From NCBI GenBank assembly GCA_934654605.1, contig CAKUGH010000055.1, positions 1 through 10,596 of the forward strand: 10,596 nt of DNA. The letters are read 5' to 3'. Within the stretch, counting starts at the first letter, position 1. Every line of letters starts with the position of its first letter. A program made the position numbers and the translations under genes. Under the pieces are notes generated by a model. The model searched no databases. It was not told where the DNA came from and saw nothing but the letters and a program-made list of their open reading frames with translations. Source of the stretch: an uncultured Collinsella sp. (GTDB lineage Bacteria > Actinomycetota > Coriobacteriia > Coriobacteriales > Coriobacteriaceae). This document shows positions 1 through 8,700 of the stretch, piece after piece.

Positions 1-428
1 CGACGCGCCAGGCCGCCCGAAAGCTTGCCGGGGCGGAACTTGGTAAAGTCGCCCAGGCCGACAAAGTCGATCGCCTCGTCCACCAACGCGCGGCGGCGCT
101 TGCGATCGTTGACGTAGAGGCTGCAGAAATAATCGATGTTCTCGCGCACGGTGAGCTCGTCGAACACCGCCACCCGCTGCGGCACCACGCCGATGCGACG
201 CTTAAGGTCATAGCGAGCGGGCGTCATGGGCTCGCCGAACAGCTCGATGGTGCCCTTGTCGTAGGCGAGCAGCTGCAGGATGCAGTTGATGGACGTGGTC
301 TTGCCCGAGCCGTTGGGGCCGAGCAGGCCAAAGATCTCACCGGGGGCGATGCTCAGGTTAAAGTGGTCGAGCGCGATAAGATCGTCGTAGCGCTTGACGA
401 GATTTTCGACGTGGACGATGTCTGTCAT
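1..428 (-). CDS. ABC transporter ATP-binding protein (ABC-2/DrrA-like), partial, C-terminus beyond window
   Basis: This is the nucleotide-binding subunit of an ABC transporter; it would hydrolyse ATP on the inner face of the membrane to drive a separate permease. The 142 visible residues start MTDIVHVENLVKRYDD and show a Walker A motif, GPNGSGKTT (residues 37-45), a Q-loop Gln in GVVPQ (residue 84), and the ABC signature LSGG (136-139) followed by LARR. Walker B and the switch His lie beyond the left edge. The short spacing between Q-loop and signature and the LSGG..RR pattern fit the DrrA/ABC-2 exporter class typical of drug, antibiotic or lipid export. The start at 428 is supported by an AGAAGGG ribosome site (436-442) seven bases upstream. 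The gene diverges from a histidine kinase/response regulator pair, a common arrangement for regulated exporters. The permease is presumably the next gene to the left. The substrate cannot be told. Confidence 0.9.
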   Translation of the reverse strand, partial: MTDIVHVENLVKRYDDLIALDHFNLSIAPGEIFGLLGPNGSGKTTSINCILQLLAYDKGTIELFGEPMTPARYDLKRRIGVVPQRVAVFDELTVRENIDYFCSLYVNDRKRRRALVDEAIDFVGLGDFTKFRPGKLSGGLAR

Positions 429-585
429 GAGGCGGCCCTTCTGTTGGTCGTGGCCCGGTACGATTGCATCATCGCAGGAGCGGGCGGGCCGCACCAGTGA
501 GCTTTGTCACGAGTGCGGGGGCCGGCGTCACGCAAGGAGGGTTTTACACGGTTGCGGGCGCAGCCATATCCCCCGTCGATAGGTC

Positions 586-643
586 TATCTATCATTTTTG
601 ATAGTTGTATCTAGCAAAAATGATAGATACAGCTATCAAAAAT
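586..643. promoter_or_regulatory. AT-rich nested palindrome, candidate operator
   Basis: A perfect 15-bp inverted repeat (TATCTATCATTTTTG at 586-600 against its complement at 615-629) encloses a 14-base spacer. A second perfect 11-bp inverted repeat uses 594-604 and 633-643. The hexamer TGATAG or its complement occurs four times: 589-594 and 633-638 as CTATCA, 599-604 and 622-627 as TGATAG. This AT-rich block stands out sharply from GC-rich surroundings and sits between divergent genes. Both facts suggest a multi-site operator for the divergent promoters. The adjacent LuxR-type response regulator, or a regulator encoded further left with the ABC transporter, is the obvious candidate ligand. 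A terminator is less likely because no transcript should end here. Confidence 0.5.
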
Positions 644-746
644 GCTCAGGTGAAATGATTGTCGGCGAGATATAGTCGCGGTCCCCCTTGCTGGGACAAA
701 TGTCACGGTTGCTTCCGGTGGGGCCTCCCCCGCGCGCGCCATCGCG

Positions 747-752
747 TACAAT
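747..752 (+). promoter_or_regulatory. candidate -10 hexamer for the kinase operon, possibly leaderless
   Basis: TACAAT matches the -10 consensus at five of six positions and ends six bases before the ATG at 759. A start site at the usual distance would fall on or next to the A of the start codon. No Shine-Dalgarno sequence precedes that ATG. No good -35 hexamer is visible at 16-18 bases upstream, so the call is tentative. Confidence 0.35.
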
Positions 753-758
753 ACCCCT

Positions 759-1904
759 ATGAACAAGCTATTCGACAAATCGATCGTGCTGGCGTGCTGC
801 ATTGCGGCCGCCCTGGGCCTTGCTGTGGACGCTCGCCTGGTTGCGGCGTTTTGCCTTGGCGTCATCATCGCCGCACTGGCCGAAGTCGTGCAGGAAGAAC
901 GTGCCCGTCACGCGAGCGAAGCCGCGAGCTACGTCTACGTCGTTGCGGCCGCCTTCGTGCCGCCGTTTGCGCCGTTCGCACCCCTCGCCTTCTACGACAT
1001 CGCGCGGCGCGTGCGCCGTGAGCGCATCTGGCCCGCGCTGGCAATTGGCGTCGTCTTTGCCTGCACGCTCGTCGCGGACCTTCGCGGCGGTGCGCTCGCC
1101 ACCCGAACACTCCTGTTAACCGCCATCCTTTCAGTCGCCGCCACGTTGCTGTCGCTGCGCACCGCCCAGCTGGAGCGCGAACAGGAACGCATGCGCCGCA
1201 CCCGCGACAAGCTGCAAGAACGCGCCCTGGCGCTCGAAGCGCGCAACCGCGACCTTGCCGACCGCCAGGACTACGAAGTCGAGCTCGCGACGCTCGCCGA
1301 GCGCGCCCGCATCGCGCGCGAGATCCACGACAACGTCGGCCACCAGCTTACGCGCGCCTCGCTGCAAACCGAGGCCCTGCGCGTGGTCCACGCCAACGAG
1401 CCCGGCGTCGCCGCCGATTTTGCCGATATCAAGCACACCGTTGATGAGGCGCTTCAGCTCGTGCGCACCAGCGTCCACGCGCTCAATGACAACGCCACCG
1501 ACCTCTCCGTGCAGCTCGAGCGCATCGCCGAAGGCGCGCGCTCGGACAACGGACCGCAGATTGAGCTTGAAGTTTTGGCCGAACATGCACCCGCCAACGT
1601 CGCCAACTGCTTTGCGGCGGTCCTGCGCGAGGCGCTCTCCAACACCATACGCCATGCCCGTGCGCAGAACGTTACCGTGCGATGCATGGAGCATCCGTCG
1701 TTTTACCAGCTCATCGTTACCGATGATGGCGCGAACGCTATCCCGGCGAGCAGCCGCAACGCCGTAGAAGGCATGGGGCTCGGCTCCATGCGCGAGCGCG
1801 TCGAGGCACTTGGCGGGACCTTTACGGCAGGGCCGCGTGCCGGCGCCCCCGGCTGGCGCGTGTTTGCCACCATTCCCAAACAGCAAGGAGATGACGTCCG
1901 ATGA
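759..1904 (+). CDS. membrane sensor histidine kinase, HisKA_3 (NarX/DesK/LiaS-like) family
   Basis: A 381-residue sensor kinase that would autophosphorylate on His and pass the phosphate to the response regulator encoded next. The N-terminal part (about 8-133) contains several hydrophobic stretches (roughly 8-42, 57-80, 92-106, 117-133), consistent with four or so membrane segments and almost no extracellular domain, as in intramembrane-sensing kinases. A coiled-coil-like linker rich in Arg, Glu and Leu follows (about 134-185). The H-box is ERARIAREIHDNVGHQL, with the phospho-accepting His at 190. The N-box is LREALSNTIRHA (289-300). The ATP-lid region shows TDDGAN (321-326) and GMGLGSMRERVEALGG (338-353). 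The ATG at 759 lacks a ribosome site, and a TACAAT just upstream suggests leaderless translation. Its stop overlaps the regulator's start (ATGA), indicating co-transcription. The signal sensed is unknown. Confidence 0.92.
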   Translation: MNKLFDKSIVLACCIAAALGLAVDARLVAAFCLGVIIAALAEVVQEERARHASEAASYVYVVAAAFVPPFAPFAPLAFYDIARRVRRERIWPALAIGVVFACTLVADLRGGALATRTLLLTAILSVAATLLSLRTAQLEREQERMRRTRDKLQERALALEARNRDLADRQDYEVELATLAERARIAREIHDNVGHQLTRASLQTEALRVVHANEPGVAADFADIKHTVDEALQLVRTSVHALNDNATDLSVQLERIAEGARSDNGPQIELEVLAEHAPANVANCFAAVLREALSNTIRHARAQNVTVRCMEHPSFYQLIVTDDGANAIPASSRNAVEGMGLGSMRERVEALGGTFTAGPRAGAPGWRVFATIPKQQGDDVR

Positions 1905-2530
1905 GGCTCATAGTTGTCGACGACGACCGCCTGGTGGTCGATTCACTCAAGATTATCCTGGGCGCCCAGCCGCAGATCGAGGTGGTGGGCACCGGCGCCG
2001 ATGGTAACGCCGCGGTCGCGCTCTACGCCGAGCACGCACCCGATATCGCGCTGCTCGACATTCAGATGCCGGGGCGTGACGGCCTTTCGGCGGCGCGCGA
2101 GATCCTCGAGCGCGACCCCGCAGCACGCGTGGTGTTTCTGACAACATTCTCGGATGACGAGTACATTGTGTCGGCGCTCAAGCTGGGCGCCCGCGGCTAT
2201 CTGATCAAGACCGATGTCGCCGCCATTCCGCCAGCGTTGGCGCAGGTCATGGATGGCAAACGCGTGCTTGAGGGCAAGGCAATTGAGGACGTCGATTTTG
2301 ATGGGACGGACGCCGAAGCCGGTACGCCCCGCCGGCCCGCAGCCTTTGCCGGTCTGACCGACCGCGAGTTCGAGGTCGCAGAGCTCATCGCCCGCGGCCT
2401 CGATAACAAGGAGATTGCCGCCACGGCTTATATGGGCGAAGGCACCGTGCGCAACCACATCAGCTCAATCCTGGCCAAAATGGGCCTACGCAACCGCACC
2501 CAGATCGCCATCGCCTACCTGCGAGGGTAA
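1901..2530 (+). CDS. NarL/FixJ-type response regulator with LuxR HTH
   Basis: A 209-residue DNA-binding response regulator, partner of the upstream kinase. The receiver domain (about 1-120) has the acidic pocket DDD (7-9), phospho-acceptor Asp53 in LLDIQMPG, the switch Thr (TT at 81-82) and the conserved Lys103 in YLIKTD. A linker of about 25 residues, rich in Asp, Ala and Pro, leads to a LuxR-type helix-turn-helix (about 150-209) with LTDREFEVAELIARGLDNKEIA in pieces and GTVRNHISSILAKMGLRNRT as the recognition region. The ATG overlaps the kinase stop by four bases, and AAGGAG (1885-1890) lies ten bases upstream. It probably binds inverted half-sites near its target promoters. The palindrome at 586-643, between the kinase operon and the ABC gene, is a plausible target but not demonstrated. 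Confidence 0.93.
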   Translation: MRLIVVDDDRLVVDSLKIILGAQPQIEVVGTGADGNAAVALYAEHAPDIALLDIQMPGRDGLSAAREILERDPAARVVFLTTFSDDEYIVSALKLGARGYLIKTDVAAIPPALAQVMDGKRVLEGKAIEDVDFDGTDAEAGTPRRPAAFAGLTDREFEVAELIARGLDNKEIAATAYMGEGTVRNHISSILAKMGLRNRTQIAIAYLRG

Positions 2531-2549
2531 CTCAAAGAATCGACGACTC

Positions 2550-2616
2550 AGTTGCGGTGAAATACGGACTGCTGTGCCCCCTAGGGCCGCCAAACAGTCC
2601 GTATTTCACCGCAACT
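2550..2616. repeat. 22-bp perfect inverted repeat with 23-base loop after the response regulator
   Basis: The arm 2550-2571 (starting AGTTGCGGTGAAATACGG) is exactly complementary to 2595-2616. The loop (2572-2594) is centred on CCCTAGGG (2579-2586). It starts 20 bases after the regulator's stop, so it could stabilise or end that transcript. No run of T follows the right arm on the plus strand, so it is not a classical intrinsic terminator. The long perfect stem and short palindromic loop look more like a dispersed palindromic intergenic repeat. Function unknown. Confidence 0.7.
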
Positions 2617-2638
2617 TATAGAGCAGTCGCACAAAAGT

Positions 2639-2673
2639 GCCGCCACGGAGGAGGGAGATGCCTCCGTGGCGGC
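2639..2673 (-). terminator. probable intrinsic terminator of the adhesin gene
   Basis: A perfect 13-bp stem (GCCGCCACGGAGG at 2639-2651 against 2661-2673) has a nine-base loop. Read leftward, as the adhesin mRNA would be, the stem is followed by ACTTTTGTG, a short U-run. It lies about 80 bases past the adhesin stop codon. On the plus strand the hairpin is followed by G-runs (2675-2690), so it is not suited to the rightward operon. Confidence 0.65.
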
Positions 2674-2714
2674 TGGGGGTGGGGTGGGGGCTATGTTTTG
2701 GCTCCCCGCCGGCG

Positions 2715-2738
2715 GCCCGGGGCCTTTTGGCCCCAGGC
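2715..2738 (-). other. GC-rich hairpin just after the adhesin stop codon
   Basis: Ten-base arms (2715-2724 and 2729-2738) flank a four-base loop. On the leftward transcript the stem pairs fully with one G-U wobble, whereas on the plus strand that position is an A-C mismatch. It begins 13 bases past the adhesin stop. With no U-run after it, it may protect the mRNA 3' end or assist the terminator at 2639-2673. Confidence 0.45.
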
Positions 2739-2751
2739 TCCGTCGACGTGC

Positions 2752-5700
2752 CTAGCGCTTACGGATACCCCAGACCAGGGCTCCGACGCCTGCCATGGCA
2801 ATGACAAATGCCATGAGCAGTGCGGCTGCCTGCTGGTCACCCGTGGTGGGCAGGTAGCCCTTGACCGTCTTGACGATGTTCGTCACGGTCTTGGGCGTGC
2901 CGGGATCGGGCGTCGGCACGGGCGTCTCGGGCTTCTTGTACGTATTGTTGAACACGATACCCTCGACGCTCTTGTCGCCCTTGGTAAAGGCGACGTTCGC
3001 CTTGAGGTTGCCCTCGCCGTCGTCGACCACGTTGACGGTCGCGGTAAAGACGGACTTGTCGTAGGTCATACCGGCCTCGTCGCCCTTGACCTCGCTGATG
3101 GTGTAGACGTACGTACCAGGCTCGTCGTACTCGAACTTGTCGAAGTTGATCTTGCCGTCGGCATCGTTGGTGACGGTGGACTCGATGTCCTCGCCAACGA
3201 GCTTAAAGCTAAACTCGTCCTTCTTGAGCTCGCGTCCCTCGAGCACCTTGATGGCGCCGATGGAAACCTGCGTGGGCATGGCGTGATACTTGTTGGTAAA
3301 GCCAGCGGACTCGGTGGTTCCATCGAGCTTGTGCGTCGCGGTCAGCGTGCCGTCGCCGTTGTCGGAGACGGTGGTCACGACGGTGTAGGTCGCGCCATCA
3401 TAGGTGACGCCCTTGTGCAGGCCGAGCGCGTTGGGGCAAGCCTCGCGCAGCATGTACGTGTGCGTGCCGGGCGCCTCGTAGCGGATCGGGCTCAGCGTGA
3501 CGGTACCGTTGGCGTCGTTGGTGCCGCTCGCGACAACCACGCCGTCCTCGAGCAGTTCAAACGTGAACTCGCCAGCTGCAAGGTCGCGCCCGGTCAGGCG
3601 CTTGACCGTCTTGACCTGGTCGGTCACCACAGAATCGGTGGGCGTCACGCTGTAGGTGTTGGTGAACGTGAAGGCCGCACCGTCGTCACCCTCGCGCACG
3701 ACGCTCAGATGTCCGGCATTGTCGTCAGTCACGATGTAGGAAACCTTGCGCGTGGCGTTGGCGTCGTTGGTCACGCCAGGGGCACTGCCGGACTCGGTCA
3801 CCGTGTAGGTAAAGGTGTGCGAGCGCGGAGTAGCGGCGGCAGGCTCGCTCTCGTCCTCGGATTCATCAGCGTTAACGTCAATGTCGACCTCGTCGGTCTC
3901 TGCCTCATCGGCATTCGCCTCATCAGCGTCAGCTTCATCGGTTTCAGTCTCGTCGGTCGCGTCGCCCGTCACGCCCAGGGCGCGGTTGAGGTCCTCGAGC
4001 GTAAAGTGGATCTTGCCAAAGTCCACGTTGCCGGCCGCGTCGTTGGTTGCGGTCGCGTGCTCGGGCATCGGGGCGCCCGCCTCGTCGGCGGTCACGGTGA
4101 AGGTGAACTTACCCGCGATGTCAGCCGGGGTCAAGCCTTCGGCGGCCTGGAGCTTCTTGGTGCCGGCGAGCGCGGCATCAACGGCATCGGTGCCGTAGAC
4201 GTTCTTGAACTCGGGCTTGACACCGTCGTAGACAGGCTTTGCCGTCAGGGTACCGTCGCCGTTATCGACGACAATGACCTTAAAGCTAAAGCTCGGCGTT
4301 GCGGCCGTGATGCCCTTGGCTGCGAGCTGCGGCGTGAACTCAAAGGCGGTGTAACCGATGGTCCATGCAAGCTTGGCATCCTTATCGGTGCGGATAGCGC
4401 GCTTGGCGTTTACCAAGTCGGCGAGCATCTCGGTGGTGTAATGCAGGAAACCGAAGCTTACCTGCCCATTAACGTTGGTAGTGCACGTGCCCTCGATGGC
4501 TTCCTTCTCACCTGCGTAGGCGATGCCAAAGTAGAACTCGCCGTCGGCCATCGGGCGACCGGTCAGGCTCTTGGTGGCAACGACCTTAGCAGGGTCGCCA
4601 CCAGTCGTGTTAGTCGTAGCGCTATAGCTGTTGACGAACGGGACCACAGCGCTCTCGACCGCAGCGGCACCAGTCTTGTACTCGGTCGGCAGCGTGCCCT
4701 CGGGGCCGCCAGACACGGTCGTCGTGGCGGTGAGCGTACCGGCGGTGTCGTCGGCGATGGCGATCGTCACGGTGCGGACAGCGTCGTCGTAGGTGTAGCC
4801 GGGCTGGCCGTCGTTCTTCTCGGCCACGGTGTACTTGAAGGTCTTACCGGCGTCAGCCTGCGTAAACTTGACCTCATGGCCAGCCAGAATGTCGATCAGG
4901 CCGACCGTTCCCTCTGCCGTCGCAGGGGACTTGTACACGTTAGCACCCTCGTGCAGGCCAAGCGCGATGGCCGAGGGCTCGTCGGCGGGCGTCACGGTAA
5001 AGGTGAACTGGCCCTCGGTCATGGGACGTCCGTAGAGGCTCTTGCTGAGCTTGAGGCCACCGGCCGCGGTGTAGTTAAGCTCGGTGCAGTACGTGTTGGT
5101 AAAGCGTCCGTTTCCCTTCTCGGTGACATTGGCGGTCAGGACGCCCTTGCCATTGTCGGTCACGGTCACTTCGGCGGTCGCGACATGCTCGTCATACTTC
5201 ATGCCGGCCGCACTGCCCGCGTTCTCGCGGATCTCGTACTTGTAGGTTCCGGCAGCCGTGTAGTGAATCTTGCCGAACTTGATGGCGGCGATGCCATCCT
5301 TCGCGTCGCGCTTGCTCACGGTTACGGTTGCAGGATTGGGCAGCGGGGTGCCGTCGGGGGCGGTGATGGTAAAGCTGAACTCGTCCCCGTCCGTCCACTC
5401 GCGGCCGTCGATGGCTTTGCTCAGGCCAAAGTCGAGCTCTGCATCGAGCGGGGTCACGCGGTAGGTGTTGGTGAACTCGGCGGGCTTGTCGCCCTTCAGC
5501 TCGTGCTTAGCGCTGAGCGTGCCGTCACCGTTGTCCGTGATGATGGTCTCGATGGTGTACTTGGCATCGCTGTAGGTAATGCCCTTGCTGGTGGTTCCGC
5601 CCTTGGCCTCGCGCAGCGTGTAGGTGTGCGTTCCGGCCTTGTCGTACTTCACGGCGCTCATCGTGATCTTGCCATCGGCGGCGTTCTTGCCGGTGGCGAC

Positions 5701-8700
5701 GACCTTGGCGTCCTTGCCCTCGCCCTCGACGAGCTCGAAGGAAAACTCGCCCTCAGCCATGTCGCGGCCGGTCAGGACCTTGGTCGCGGCGATCTTGTCG
5801 GTGACGCTAAATTCGCCGGAGTTCGGCTTGTAGGAATTCTTGAACTCAGCAGTCGTGGCATCCTTCAGCTCGTGCTTCGCCTCGAGCTTGCCCTTGCCGT
5901 TATCGGTGATCGTGGTCACGACGGTATAGGTCTTGTCGTCGTAGGTGATGCCGTTGCCTTCGGCACCCTTAACCTCGCGCAGGATATAGGTATGCTCGCC
6001 AGGCTTATCGTAGGTGATTTTGTCCATGACGATCTTGCCGTCGGCATCGTTCTTGCCGGTGACGACGACATCGTTACCCTCGACGAGCTCGAAGGAGAAC
6101 TCGCCGTCCTTGAGGCCGCGCCCGGTCAGGACCTTGGTCGCGGTGATCTGGTCGGTGACACTGGAGCTCACGGGAGTCACGTTGTAGGCGTTCTCGAACG
6201 CCGCGGGCTCGTCGCCCTGCAGCTTGTGCTCAACCGCAAGCTTGCCATTGCCATCGTCGGTGACGGTAGTCACGATGGTGTACTCAGCGGTGCTGTAGGT
6301 AATACCGTTGTCGGCGTCGCCCTTGACCTCACGCAGCGCGTAGGTGTGCGTTCCGGCCTTGTCGTACTTCACGGTGCTCATCTTGATGTTGCCGTCGGCA
6401 TCGTTGGTGCCGGTGGCGACGACCTTGGCGCCCTCGCCCTCGACGAGCTCGAAGGAGAACTCGCCGTCCTTGAGATCGCGGCCGGTCAGGGACTTGGTCG
6501 CGATGATCTGGTCGGTGACGCTGGACTCGTTCGGGGCTGTATTGTACTTGTTCTCAAAGTGTGCCGGCTCGGTGCCCTCGAGCGTATGGGTCACCTTAAG
6601 CGTGCCGTCGCCGTTGTCGATGACGCTCGTCTTGATGGTGTAGCTCGTCTTATCGTACGTGATCCCGTTGCTCAGCCCCGCTTCGTTGGGAAGCTTCTCG
6701 CGCAGCTTGTAGGTGTGGGTGCCGGGCTTGTCGTAAGTGATCTTGTCCATGGCAATCGTGCCGTCGGCAGCGTTAGTGCCCTTGGCGACGACCTTGTCAC
6801 CCTCGACGAGCTCGAAGGAGAACTCGCCCTCCTTGAGGTCGCGCCCGGTCAGGACCTTGGTCGCGGTGATCTGGTCCTCGACAGGCTTCACGCTATAGGT
6901 GTTCTTGAACTCGGTCTTGCCCGAGATCTTTTCAACGTCAGCCTTAAGCTCACCCGTGGCCTTAACCGTCACGGTCACCTTGAACGTGGCAACGTTATCG
7001 CTGTAGGTGATACCGCCCAGCTTGCCCTTGACCTCGCGGACCTCATAAGTGTACTCGCCCGGCTTGTTGTAGGTGATCTTGCCGAAGTCGATGGCGGCGA
7101 CGCCATTGTCGTCCGCATTCTGATTGGTCACGGTTACGGTTGCAGGATCGGGCAGCGGAGCGTCGTTCTCGGACGTCGCGGAGAGCTCAAACTTAAACTC
7201 ATCGGTATCCGTCCAGTCGCGGCCCACGAGCACCTTGGTCAAGCCAAAGCTCGCCTTGGTGTCCACCGTTGTCGGCTTGGTTGCAAGGCTAAAGATAATC
7301 TTGCCGTTGTTGCCCAGGTGCGAATGCACGTGCGTGGAAGTCGCAACGGAGGAAAGGTCATTCCACCTGGGGTTAAGCACGTCGCGCGCGGTCTCGGTCT
7401 TGTTGCCGTTCGCCTCCACATCGTCCTTGGTGGTATGCAGCTGGTCGATATAGGCCAAGCGCGCGGTTCCCTTATTAAAGGACCAGTAGCCGCCATCATT
7501 GACCAGAGCGCCGTCGTAGCTGGCGATCTCGTGCCCCTCAAACTCCACAACGGCATAGTCGTCCTTCGGCTTGCGGTTTGCGCCCATCGCCACAAACTCG
7601 TCCTTGTAGTAATAGACGTCGTTGCCCTGCGGCTTTACCGTCGTGCGCTGGGTGCATTCCTTATCCGTGTAGATAGGCGTGATTTTTTGGAAGTAATAGT
7701 AGCTGTTGGTATCGGCGGGCTCAAACTCGGCGACAACATCGCCCAGCTCGCCACCCGACCACTTGTTGGCCAGGAAGTAGACCGTCTGGTTGTCGGCACC
7801 CTTGTGTTCATCGATATACTTCTTGAGTCCGTCATCGGGCGTAAACAGGTTGTTACGCGCGGCGTCCTTGACGCTCGAGGCGTATTTAATCTGAATAGGC
7901 TTGATGTCATTGAGTGACGTGCGCTCAAAGATCCCGTTTTCCATGTCCACGTGATAGCGGATCAGCGGAATCAGCGATGCGGGAATCTTGACCGTCACGA
8001 TATCGCCCTGCTGCGCATTGGCAGAGCGCTCGACGGTGATGACCAGGTCCCTGGCCACGCCCGAAAACTCGTACGTGTCCGTATTGCCCTTGGTTGTCTT
8101 GGTCGCCCCATCAAAGGTGACGCCATTAATCTGAGCGCTAACAAACGCATCGACCTGCATAAAGTCGCCCAGTTCATCACTGAAGGTGATGTAGCCGGAC
8201 TTGCTCTCGTCGTAACCATCCTCGATCTGAGTGGGAGAGCCCTTGCCCGAGGTGATAGAGCTCGAGATATCATCAAACACCTTCTTGAGCTCATCGGCGT
8301 TCGACGCAGCCTTGTAGAAATCGGAATTCTCGGTGCGCTTACCAAGCTCATTGGTTGTATAGGACGTGGCGTTTGGATAGTTGCTCGACACGGCGTGCAT
8401 GAACTTGTTTTCGTTGCTCGTCCAGTAGTTCGTAGGATCGGCAGCGGGATTCGCACCATTAAAGATGCCGATCGTATAAATGTCGGCACCTTTATTCTTG
8501 AGACTCTTGGCGCTTTTGACGGCGCTATCGGCAACACTTGCTTGGAATCCACTAGAACTCGTAGGTGAACCATCAGCGAAGAAGACAACGATCTTCTTGG
8601 CGTCGGCGCGACCAGACGAAAATACCCCATCAGCCAGCTGTAAGCCATAGTCGGCGCGCGTGGCGCCATTAGGACTGATGGAGTTGACCGTACTCTTAAG

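Larger units (their letters stand above)
429..758. other. divergent intergenic region between ABC transporter and two-component system
   Basis: These 330 bases separate the leftward ABC ATPase gene from the rightward kinase gene. I see no convincing coding sequence; the short frames here are out-of-frame readings with no ribosome site. It holds the ABC gene's ribosome site, an AT-rich nested palindrome (586-643) and a -10-like hexamer immediately before the kinase start. The rest is GC-rich and featureless to my eye. Confidence 0.6.

Noticed and set aside
1131..1886. A 251-codon frame on the minus strand within the kinase gene
   Set aside because: It is antisense to a clearly conserved histidine kinase, has no recognisable domain and arises from GC-rich codon bias.
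2675..2690. G-rich run (GGGGG, GGGG, GGGGG separated by single T) as a possible G-quadruplex
   Set aside because: Only three long G-tracts are present; a fourth would need weak flanking GG pairs. It is more likely spacer between hairpins.
2557..7917. A 1786-codon open frame on the plus strand, antisense to the adhesin
   Set aside because: It is in codon register with the adhesin, so it stays open merely because the adhesin avoids TTA, CTA and TCA codons in its repeat region. Its product is a repetitive Val/Gly/Asp/Leu-rich string with no ribosome site, and it runs through the 2550-2616 palindrome and the adhesin terminator.
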